Origin: CBDUXT01 sp965371245
GTDB lineage: Bacteria; Planctomycetota; Phycisphaerae; UBA1845
NCBI GenBank assembly: GCA_965371245.1
Contig: CBDUXT010000123.1
Location: 1 to 13,725, forward strand
Direction: 5' to 3'
DNA length: 13,725 nucleotides
Positions 6,995 to 13,725 of the stretch are shown here, piece by piece (the stretch's first letter is position 1; the number at the start of each line of letters is the position of its first letter). The position numbers were made by a program, and so were the translations under genes. The notes beneath the pieces were generated by a model. That model was not told the DNA's origin. It ran no database searches and saw only the letters and a program-made list of their open reading frames with translations.

Positions 6995-7162
6995 GCACGC
7001 ATGGTACGAGGTCCAGTAGTCGATATAAACCCAGACAAGGCCGCGAAGCGATTGACCTTGCCGCGGACGCCAGCTAGGGTACGCGGCCCCAATCATGGCT
7101 GGGAGCGGTTCGGCGCATGGCGCGCCTGGCCAGATTCTTCATCCCAAAAAGCGGGACCGATC

Positions 7163-7621
7163 ATGTTTGACTACGACTGGTTTCACGGTCCCGCGTTCGA
7201 CCAACAAAAAGCAGCGGCGCGGTGGCAGTGCGCGCTTCACCATTTTCCGGACGTTGACCCCGCGGATGCCCCGCGGAACTCGGAAATCGAGAAGTTCCAC
7301 GATGAACTCGAGGAGCGGACGCTGATCTACCTTCGGGACGGCTTCAGCTACGAGATCAAGCAGATGATCGAGGTCGATGCCAAGTCTCACCTGGTGTTCG
7401 AGTGCATGCCCGTGGATGAGCAGTACAAGGTCGGGGCCTTCATCGTCACGCTGCCCTTTGACGAGATCGTTCGCGTCGAGGTCTATGCGGTCCACCCAAC
7501 GGAAAAGCCCGAGGATCTTCCACAGATCACCGGCTTTAGAACTCAGGCCGACCATCCCGATTCCAAGTTCGCCGACGGAAAGCAGGGCAAGCACCCCAAG
7601 CCGGTCAAGCCCGCCCGCTAG
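7163..7621 (+). CDS. Small cytoplasmic protein of unknown function
   Basis: The protein has 152 residues, with no signal peptide or membrane segment. The N-terminal part is rich in aromatics and His (FDYDWFHGPAFDQQKAAARW). The middle (about 40-110) is acidic with alternating hydrophobics, including FHDELEERTLIYLRDGF, FECMPVDEQYKVGAFIV and FDEIVRVEVYAV. This suggests a compact alpha/beta domain. The last roughly 30 residues are polar and basic, ending KQGKHPKPVKPAR, probably a flexible tail that could bind nucleic acid or an acidic partner. ATG 7163 follows a GGGA 8 nt upstream. The frame extends to 6989 without a better start. It diverges from queG by about 170 nt. I do not recognise the family. 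The coding-like composition makes it a likely real gene. Confidence 0.7.
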   Translation: MFDYDWFHGPAFDQQKAAARWQCALHHFPDVDPADAPRNSEIEKFHDELEERTLIYLRDGFSYEIKQMIEVDAKSHLVFECMPVDEQYKVGAFIVTLPFDEIVRVEVYAVHPTEKPEDLPQITGFRTQADHPDSKFADGKQGKHPKPVKPAR

Positions 7622-7655
7622 GGATCCGCCGGCGTCTGGTTGCACTGGACCCCCT

Positions 7656-7748
7656 GAATTGATGGGTGGCATGCTCACGCTTGCGTGAGCATGGTCGAGC
7701 AGGGCTGCATGCACATGGCAACCAAGCGTGGCCATGCCACCCTGATTC
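7656..7748. repeat. Hairpin-rich short repeat, REP- or MITE-like
   Basis: Several nested palindromes lie within about 93 nt. The outer arms are GGGTGGCATG (7664-7673) and CATGCCACCC (7733-7742), a perfect 10-bp inverted pair. They extend imperfectly outward to GAAT (7656-7659) and ATTC (7745-7748). Inside are a perfect 11-bp hairpin, CATGCTCACGC/GCGTGAGCATG, with a 2-nt centre (7670-7693), the palindrome TGCATGCA (7706-7713), and CATGGC (7714-7719) with GCCATG (7731-7736). No protein is encoded. The architecture is that of a non-autonomous, dispersed palindromic element. It lies 35 nt after the stop of the small plus-strand gene and could also terminate its transcript. The flanking DNA to 7947 shows nothing else convincing except an AGGAGG (7905-7910) that is too far from the priA ATG. 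Confidence 0.65.
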
Positions 7749-7947
7749 GGAAGACAAACACATCCCCCAATCGATTCCTTCTACAATGGCCCCTAAGGGT
7801 TTTTCTCCGGCTTGATCGCTTCCGACCTGTCCCGCGGCACTGCGGCGGCGCATAATTCAGTCCAGCCTCACACCGGACGAACCTGACCAAGGGCGGACGC
7901 CGTGAGGAGGTGCCGATTGCGGAGCCGCCCGACGGGGCCCAACCATC

Positions 7948-10242
7948 ATGCCACGACCACGCGTTGCGGACACAACGGGATACCTTTGGGCCGAACCAGG
8001 CGAAGAGCGTACGGGCCTGATCGCGGAGGTCGCGCCCGAGGTTCCCGGTCGGCGAACCTACTCCTTCGTCGTCCCTGACGCGCTTTCGGCTCGGGTTTCG
8101 CTCGGACACCGCGTGCAAGTACCCCTCGGACGTTCCGGGCGATTGGTGCAGGGTTTCGTGGTCCGGTTGGGCCGCGCTACGTGGGACGCAACGCTGAGAC
8201 CCATTGACTCGGTCGTCGATCCCGACAGCTTCTTGACACAGGAGTTGATCGACCTTGGCCGTGAGATCGCCCTCCATTATGCGTGCCCGCTGGGCCGCGC
8301 GCTCAAGGCGATGACGCCCGAGGCGGCCCGCCGACAACGTGGATTGGCGTCCGTCCGCTATGCGCGGCTGGCACGCCCCATGACGGACATCGTGCAAGCG
8401 GAGCACCGGATCAGTGCCAAGCGCCGGGCACTTCTGGAACGGCTGGCCGCTTCAGCCTCGGACGTAGCCGTGAACGAGTTGCTGAGCAGCGAGGGAGTCT
8501 CCGCGGCCGTACTGCGGGCGATCGTGAAGGCGGGGTGGGTGGGCATCACCACGCGCAAGGAGGAGCGGACAGAGGTCTTGGACAAGCAGCCGGTCGTTGA
8601 GCCGGACTTTTGCCTGAACGACGAGCAGGAAAACGCCCTGAACCGGATCACCACTCGGATGGACAACGGAGGCTTCGGCGTCACGCTGATTCACGGGGTC
8701 AGCGGCTCAGGTAAGACTGAGCTTTACATCCGGGCGATGCAGCGCGCGGTGGCGACGGGCGCGCAAGGAATCCTGCTGGTACCCGAGATTGTACTGACCA
8801 CGCAGCTTGTCGGTCGTATCACCTCGCGGTTCGAGACCGTGGCCGTCCTTCATAGCGGGCAATCCGAAACGCAGCGTTCCCTTGCCTGGCGACAGGTCGC
8901 GGCCGGCGAGCGGTCGATCGTCATCGGAACGCGCAGCGCCGTGTTCGCCCCCTGCCCGAGCCTGGGCATCATCTGCGTGGACGAGGAGCAGGAGACCAGC
9001 TTCAAGAACATGCAAGCCCCGCGCTTCCACGTACGGGACGTCGCCATCATGCGCGGCAAGCACTTGAACATTCCCATCGTGCTGGGGTCCGCAACACCGT
9101 CGGTCGAAACCTGGTTCAACAGCGAGCATCGCGAGACGTATCAGCGCGTCAGCCTTAGGCGGCGGGTCAATGATCGGCCGATGCCCAAGATCCACATCAT
9201 CGATATGCGCGACGAGTTCGCGGACTTGCGTCGGATGGTCGTCTTGTCTCGCGTGACCGAGCGACTGCTTTCCGAGACGTTGTCGCGCGGCGAGCAGGCG
9301 ATGCTGCTGATCAACCGTCGGGGCTTTGCGGATCGCCTCTGCTGCCTTAGCTGCAAGACACGGCTGCGGTGCCCGAACTGTAGCGTCGGGCTGGTCGTTC
9401 ACCGGGTGGCCGGTCGATCGATTTGCCACTACTGCCGCAGCCAAATACCCACGCCGGACACGTGCCCGAACCCCTCGTGCGGCGAGAAGCTCGTCCAGAT
9501 GGGCCTGGGCACGCAACGGGTTGAGGACGTTGTCGCGGCGCGCTTTCCCGATGCCAAGGTTCGGCGGGTTGACAGTGACACGATGACACACCGCGACCAC
9601 TATCAGCAGATCGTGGACGACTTCGAGAACCGCCGGATCGACGTCCTGGTCGGCACGCAGATGATCGCCAAGGGGCTTGATTTTCCGTTCGTTTCCTTCG
9701 TCGGCGTCATCGACGCCGACATCGGGGCCGTCGCCGCTGACTTCCGGGCTCAGGAGCGACTGTTCCAGTTGATGACGCAGGTGGCCGGTCGCGCGGGCCG
9801 GGCCCGCACCGAAGGTCGCGTGGCCGTACAGACAAGCATGCCCGATCTACCGGCACTCCAGCACGCGGCTCGTCACGACTACGAGTCGTTCGTAACCGAA
9901 GAGCTCGAACTGCGCCGGCGCGTGGGGCTGCCGCCCTTCCGTCGGATCGCTCGCATCGTTCTTTCCGACCCTCGCGAGCAGAAGGCTCGCCAAGAGGCCG
10001 ACGCACTCGGCCAACGGATTCGCGAAAGCCTCACGGCGCTGGCGTTGCCGGACGCCGATGTGTTGGGCCCCAACCCTTGCGTCTTGCCGAGGCTTCGATC
10101 TCGGTATCGCTACGAACTTCTGGTACGTACGCGTGACGCCTCGAGTATGCGCAGGTTGACGGCCCACCTTGACCAGAAGCGTGCCCTCAACACGCGCGCG
10201 AGCTCGACCATGATCGACGTCGATCCGGTCTCCCTGACGTAG
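7948..10242 (+). CDS. priA: Primosomal protein N' (replication restart helicase PriA)
   Basis: PriA recognises stalled forks, unwinds DNA 3'-5' and loads the replicative helicase. The 764 residues match the usual length. Residues about 20-125 form the 3'-end-binding domain. Helicase motifs follow: Walker A GVSGSGKTE (250-258), motif II VDEEQETSFKN (344-354, normally DEEH), GSATPS (380-385), GTQMIAKGLDFP (569-580) and QVAGRAGR (611-618). A zinc module lies between the helicase lobes, with Cys at 466, 469, 475, 478, 493, 496, 506 and 511. The last pair is CPNPSC rather than the usual CPxC. The C-terminal domain includes VGLPPFRRIARI (659-670). ATG 7948 is the only sensible start because TGA closes the frame at 7903-7905. 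No good ribosome site sits at normal distance (an AGGAGG lies 37 nt upstream). It is a single gene, convergent with the histidine kinase. Confidence 0.95.
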   Translation: MPRPRVADTTGYLWAEPGEERTGLIAEVAPEVPGRRTYSFVVPDALSARVSLGHRVQVPLGRSGRLVQGFVVRLGRATWDATLRPIDSVVDPDSFLTQELIDLGREIALHYACPLGRALKAMTPEAARRQRGLASVRYARLARPMTDIVQAEHRISAKRRALLERLAASASDVAVNELLSSEGVSAAVLRAIVKAGWVGITTRKEERTEVLDKQPVVEPDFCLNDEQENALNRITTRMDNGGFGVTLIHGVSGSGKTELYIRAMQRAVATGAQGILLVPEIVLTTQLVGRITSRFETVAVLHSGQSETQRSLAWRQVAAGERSIVIGTRSAVFAPCPSLGIICVDEEQETSFKNMQAPRFHVRDVAIMRGKHLNIPIVLGSATPSVETWFNSEHRETYQRVSLRRRVNDRPMPKIHIIDMRDEFADLRRMVVLSRVTERLLSETLSRGEQAMLLINRRGFADRLCCLSCKTRLRCPNCSVGLVVHRVAGRSICHYCRSQIPTPDTCPNPSCGEKLVQMGLGTQRVEDVVAARFPDAKVRRVDSDTMTHRDHYQQIVDDFENRRIDVLVGTQMIAKGLDFPFVSFVGVIDADIGAVAADFRAQERLFQLMTQVAGRAGRARTEGRVAVQTSMPDLPALQHAARHDYESFVTEELELRRRVGLPPFRRIARIVLSDPREQKARQEADALGQRIRESLTALALPDADVLGPNPCVLPRLRSRYRYELLVRTRDASSMRRLTAHLDQKRALNTRASSTMIDVDPVSLT

Positions 10243-10526
10243 CGGAACCTCACCAGGTGTGGGATCGACGCTCCATCGAGTCGTCCCCACGTCAACGCGC
10301 GCGTTCGATCGGTCCAGGGGAGGGTCGGGATCAGTCTGTTGATCAAGGGGTTTCTACCCGGTGCGGCATGGGCGATCTCTCAAGAGAGACGCAACGACCT
10401 CTTGCCGCTCACAAGAAGGTCGGTGCTGTTTCGAGCCAACCACGTCCTTGCGGTCGCGGCTCAAGAAGGCAGTCTGGGCAGAAGCGCGTCGGCTGACAAC
10501 GTAGCCCTACCTTCCTGTAGACGGTA

Positions 10527-13061
10527 TTACGTTGCCGCGGGGGACGCGGCGCCGACTGGCGCCATGCGCTGTTGTGTCGCCTGGATCGTCTCGATGAGCT
10601 TCGCTCGGTTAATGGGCTTCGCGGCGTAGTCGTCACAGCCGCTGTCGATGCACTTCTGCCGGTCGCTGCCCATCGCGTGGGCGGTCAGTGCGATGATCGG
10701 CCCGGTGTAGCCCTCTCGGCGAAGTCGATCCGTGGCCTCGTAACCGTCCATGACGGGCATCGACATATCCATAAGGATGCAATCGAAGGGTTTGCCCTCG
10801 TCGCGTGCGACCAGTGCGGCGTCGAGCGCGAGCTTGCCGTTCTCCTCGACCGTCACCTCCGCTCCGGCCTTGTTCAACACGAATGAGATAAGCCGTTGAT
10901 TGTCCGGCCCGTCCTCGGCGAGAAGAATCCGCAGGCCGTGAAGGTCTGACGGTGCAACCCGTGCGACGATGGCGGCGGTGTCGGCGGTGTCGGGCGCAAC
11001 CGTCGCCGACATGGGGTCATCGAGCCTCTTGACGCCGTCAAGCGGCCCGGTCGCGACGGTGATGCGGAAGGTGGTGCCGACGCCCACCTCGGTCTCGATC
11101 ACGACGATGTCACCGCCGAGCAGTTCGGCGAACCGCTTGCTGATGGTCAGACCGAGGCCCGTTCCACCGAACTTTCTGGTGGTAGAGCTGTCGGCCTGCA
11201 TGAACGGCTGGAACAGCTTGGATGCCTCTTCACCGGTCATGCCACATCCCGTGTCCACCACATCGAATTGAAGAAAAGGTTCGTTGCCGTCGTCCACCAA
11301 GCGGGTGACGAGGCGAACGTTTCCGGTCTCGGTGAACTTGATCGCGTTGCCGATCAGGTTGATCAGTATCTGGCGTAGGCGCGTGGAGTCGCTTTGGATG
11401 GTTTCAGGGATCGCGCCGATGTATTTGACGTCAAAGGGCAACCCCTTCCCGTCGGCCTGAGCTCGCATCAGCGAAGCGACCTCGGCGATGATTCGGCACG
11501 GCTCACAATCCTTGGGCTCGATTGTCATCTTGCCCGCCTCGAGTTTGGACAGATCAAGGATGTCGTTAATGATGTCGAGCAGGTACTTGCCGTTGCGGCG
11601 GATGGTGTGGATACACGCCAACTTCTGGGATTCGGACTGATCGACGTCGAGCAGGTTCTCGGCGAAGCCGAGGATGGCCGTCATCGGCGTGCGAATCTCG
11701 TGGCTCATGTTGGCCAGGAACTCGCCCTTGGCCTGGTTGGCCGCCTCGGCTGCGCGGCTCGCTTCGGCCAGTTCCTCCGCCTGCCTGGTAGCGGACTCAA
11801 AAAGCCGAAGCAGTTCATCTCTTTGTTCACTCAGCGCATGCTCGTGCTGCTCCAGTTCCCGATTCGATAACGCGAGCAAATCAGCATGTTGTTGGAGCTT
11901 TGTTTCGGCTTCCTTGCGCCAGGTGACGTCTGCTCGAATGGCGACATATTGCGTAATACTTCCCGCTGCGTCCATGAACGGCACGATGCTCGTGTCCACC
12001 CAGTACAAAGAGCCATCCTTCGCGCGGTTGCAAACCTCGCCCTTCCAGACTTTCCCCGACTGGATCGTCTTCCATGATTCGGCCCAGAAGGCGCGGGGGT
12101 GGTGACCTGAATTCACAATCCGGTGATCTTGCCCGATCAGTTCCTCTCTCGAGTATTGGCTGATCTTGCAGAACTTGTCGTTTGCGTAGGTGATCTTGCC
12201 GGACGAATCGGTGGTGGCGACGATCGAGTGTTCGTCCAGCGCGAGCTTTTGCATTTCGAGACTCGCCAACGCCTCGGTCAGCGCCTGACTGTGTTGCTCC
12301 GCTCGCTCCGCGTTCTTCTGGGCTTCTCGCGTGAGGTCGCGCAATTGTCCGTCGATGTTCGCGCGTACGATCAGCCTGTGTCCGTACAGCGCTGCGAGTG
12401 ACACCATGACTGCAATGAGGCCGGCAATGAGGTACTCGAACGATCGCATGGATACGGCGACCGATGCCTGGGTCTCAAGCTCTTCGTGTTGGAGGCGTTG
12501 CACATCACGGCTGAGCAGCGCCACCGCCGCGGTCACATTGTAGAAGGCGTGATCCATCGCAGCCATTCGCTCGCCCGCGCTCTTCATGTTTTGGGAGCGG
12601 ACAAGACCAAAGATGCTGCGCGCCTCGGTGACGTGCGCGCCCATCGCCGCTTCCGCCTTGTCGAGGTGGACGACGAGGGATGAGGCCGGGTCGGCGGCGA
12701 GATTCTGCCGCAGCTCCTGTCGAGCATCGACCAGAACACTGGAGAAACCGGCAAGCTTGGTTTCGAAGCGAGCCGAAGCTTCGTCCGCGTCCCGGGTCTC
12801 AAAGACATCGTTGCCCGGCGCGTTGGCTTGAGCGACCAGCGAGTTGAGCTGGGCGTATACGGCCAACCGATCCGCCCAGGCACGACTGGTCTCAACCGAT
12901 GTTTCGTACATGCTGGTCAACTGATGATTCATGGCCAGGCTGAGGCAAACGGTCATGATATCGAAGGCGGCGAGAATGAAGTAGATCCGATACCAGTTGG
13001 ATTGGACGCTCTTGTGGCGAGGCCGGATGGGTTTCTTGGCGTTGGACGCGGATGTCATCAT
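10527..13061 (-). CDS. Membrane-bound hybrid sensor histidine kinase with PAS and receiver domains
   Basis: From the ORF start (GTG 13082) numbering runs to 851. The ATG at residue 8 (13061) follows a GGGA and is my preferred start, giving 844 residues. In 851-numbering: a membrane helix at about 32-51, an extracytoplasmic helical sensor region at 52-214, a second membrane helix at 216-235, and a coiled coil to about 285. A PAS domain spans about 285-390 (ITYANDKFCKISQYSREEL, then KDGSLYWVDTSIVPF), followed by a second coiled coil. HisKA has H461 in NMSHEIRTP. HATPase has an N-box (N579), DTGCGM (610-615) and GGTGLGL (639-645). The receiver domain has E723/D724, phospho-acceptor D772 in LMDMSMPVMDG, T800 and K822. 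All catalytic residues are present. There is no HAMP-like linker, no Hpt domain and no adjacent response regulator, so the signal and the output are unknown. Confidence 0.93.
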   Translation of the reverse strand: MMTSASNAKKPIRPRHKSVQSNWYRIYFILAAFDIMTVCLSLAMNHQLTSMYETSVETSRAWADRLAVYAQLNSLVAQANAPGNDVFETRDADEASARFETKLAGFSSVLVDARQELRQNLAADPASSLVVHLDKAEAAMGAHVTEARSIFGLVRSQNMKSAGERMAAMDHAFYNVTAAVALLSRDVQRLQHEELETQASVAVSMRSFEYLIAGLIAVMVSLAALYGHRLIVRANIDGQLRDLTREAQKNAERAEQHSQALTEALASLEMQKLALDEHSIVATTDSSGKITYANDKFCKISQYSREELIGQDHRIVNSGHHPRAFWAESWKTIQSGKVWKGEVCNRAKDGSLYWVDTSIVPFMDAAGSITQYVAIRADVTWRKEAETKLQQHADLLALSNRELEQHEHALSEQRDELLRLFESATRQAEELAEASRAAEAANQAKGEFLANMSHEIRTPMTAILGFAENLLDVDQSESQKLACIHTIRRNGKYLLDIINDILDLSKLEAGKMTIEPKDCEPCRIIAEVASLMRAQADGKGLPFDVKYIGAIPETIQSDSTRLRQILINLIGNAIKFTETGNVRLVTRLVDDGNEPFLQFDVVDTGCGMTGEEASKLFQPFMQADSSTTRKFGGTGLGLTISKRFAELLGGDIVVIETEVGVGTTFRITVATGPLDGVKRLDDPMSATVAPDTADTAAIVARVAPSDLHGLRILLAEDGPDNQRLISFVLNKAGAEVTVEENGKLALDAALVARDEGKPFDCILMDMSMPVMDGYEATDRLRREGYTGPIIALTAHAMGSDRQKCIDSGCDDYAAKPINRAKLIETIQATQQRMAPVGAASPAAT

Positions 13062-13082
13062 CGGTTCCCGTTCGGTAACCAC

Positions 13083-13431
13083 AGAGCCACGAACCTGCCT
13101 CGGTCATGATGGCTGGCCCGGAGTCGCCGCGCAGGCCCCGTTGCGTTGGCCGACAACTGCCATAGCTCCATCGACAACTGAGCGGTACGCCTGGATTCAA
13201 CCATGAGTGTGGATCGGTAGGCTGCATCCGTGTCCGATAGGATCCGCCGCCGCCCGTCAGCGTTGAGCCGCGACCTAACACCCGATAAGGCTTGCAACCA
13301 TGGCGACTGGGTGACCGACGGGCGATGACGGCGACGCGCTCCGTCACGTCGCCTCGGTGTCGGGCAGCCCGCGGTAGAGGTCTGTTCCGCTTCGGACGAC
13401 AACGGTTTGGCCGATTGCGACGGCGGTACAG
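13083..13431. other. Stretch upstream of the histidine kinase gene, no gene recognised
   Basis: The minus strand here should contain the promoter and leader of the hybrid kinase gene. Open frames exist on both strands because of the high GC content, but none has a recognisable motif. I see no confident -35/-10 pair. On the plus strand this is where the 5' half of the shikimate kinase gene should lie, yet no P-loop (GxxGxGKS/T) is readable in any frame. Confidence 0.35.
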
Positions 13432-13443
13432 GTTGGGCAACCA

Positions 13444-13725
13444 ATGCACTTCCGCGACTGCGAACCAACGCCTTCGACCCATATCTTTACATTTGCGACG
13501 AGCGCTCAAGGCCTTAGTGTCGGCGGCGGCGGCGCCGTGCTCGACCCGGAGAACGCAAGTTCGTTGCGGTCCGTCGCAAACGTCGTCTGGCTGACGGCCT
13601 CACCCGAAGTGTTGTGGGGTCGCATGCACGCCGACCCCAAGACGATCGACTCGCGTCCCCCACTGACCCGGAAGACGGGGCTCGACGAGTTGAGGCAGCT
13701 ACTGGCGGATCGGAAACGCTGTTAC
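13444..13725 (+). pseudogene. Shikimate kinase fragment, P-loop half missing (3' end outside window)
   Basis: Shikimate kinase phosphorylates shikimate in the chorismate pathway. In frame 1 from about 13450 the sequence shows FRDCE, resembling the shikimate-binding FRDRE region. Then come GGGAVLDPEN, VVWLTASPEVLWGRMHADPKT, SRPPLT (the lid Arg) and GLDELRQLLADRKRCY. These are the successive C-terminal motifs of the family. The N-terminal half with the ATP-binding P-loop is not visible upstream; frame 1 is closed by TAG at 13375-13377. Between FRDCE and GGG the residues read poorly in frame 1, whereas frame 2 gives the more family-like RALKALVSA. Adding one G in the GGC run near 13526-13537 would join that to AGGGAVL. 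The gene is therefore probably truncated and frame-disrupted, though a sequencing or assembly error is possible. The identity of the C-terminal part is secure; its status is less so. Confidence 0.62.

Noticed and set aside
7904..7919. Strong AGGAGG followed by a TTG, possibly a short leader peptide or an earlier priA start
   Set aside because: The TTG is out of frame with priA and yields only about 45 codons without any feature. The priA frame itself is closed by TGA at 7903-7905.
7675..8406. Minus-strand open frame over the short repeat and the start of priA
   Set aside because: It reads through the palindromic repeat and antisense to the conserved priA N-terminus, with no domain and no ribosome site.
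10259..10290. Hairpin after priA as a terminator
   Set aside because: GTGGGATCGAC and GTCGTCCCCAC pair only with two internal mismatches and a 10-nt loop, and no U-tract follows. The rest of the 284-nt gap to the kinase gene shows nothing convincing.

Overview
The window looks like chromosomal DNA of a high-GC member of the Planctomycetota, or a close relative. The main pointers are a secreted Cys-rich protein ending in a dockerin-like, EF-hand-type repeat (4602-5684), a degraded tyrosine integrase of a type I associate with planctomycetes, and short hairpin repeats between ordinary housekeeping genes. This assignment rests on pattern recognition, not on a search.

Left part (1-2012). The 3' end of a possible zinc-ribbon protein (1-222) converges on a small membrane-anchored coiled-coil protein (266-949, minus), with a hairpin between them. 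Next comes a genomic scar. The end of an IS21-family element with the last part of istB (minus) abuts, without a gap, an N-truncated tyrosine integrase (plus). That integrase carries a nonsense codon, a 2-nt frameshift and altered catalytic residues. A tRNA-Asp(GUC) gene follows on the minus strand with its own sigma-70-like promoter and rho-independent terminator.

Centre (2013-7621). A seven-iron ferredoxin (fdxA, minus) diverges from the lipid II flippase gene murJ (plus). murJ converges on the secreted dockerin-like protein (minus). After about 350 nt without a convincing gene comes queG (minus), the epoxyqueuosine reductase of tRNA queuosine synthesis. A small protein of unknown function (7163-7621, plus) diverges from it.

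Right part (7622-13725). A hairpin-rich short repeat (7656-7748) lies before priA (plus), the replication-restart helicase. priA converges on a large membrane-bound hybrid histidine kinase (minus) with PAS, HisKA, HATPase and receiver domains. The right edge holds a shikimate kinase fragment (plus) that lacks its P-loop half and seems frame-disrupted.

The genes are mostly single transcription units of alternating direction, so there is no large operon. The one functional link I can name is that QueG completes queuosine, a base placed in GUN anticodons, and the window's tRNA-Asp has anticodon GUC. I found no CRISPR array, toxin-antitoxin pair, phage structural gene or defence island. The most useful observations are the IS21/integrase scar, the short repeat, unusual residues at key positions of MurJ and PriA, and the broken shikimate kinase.
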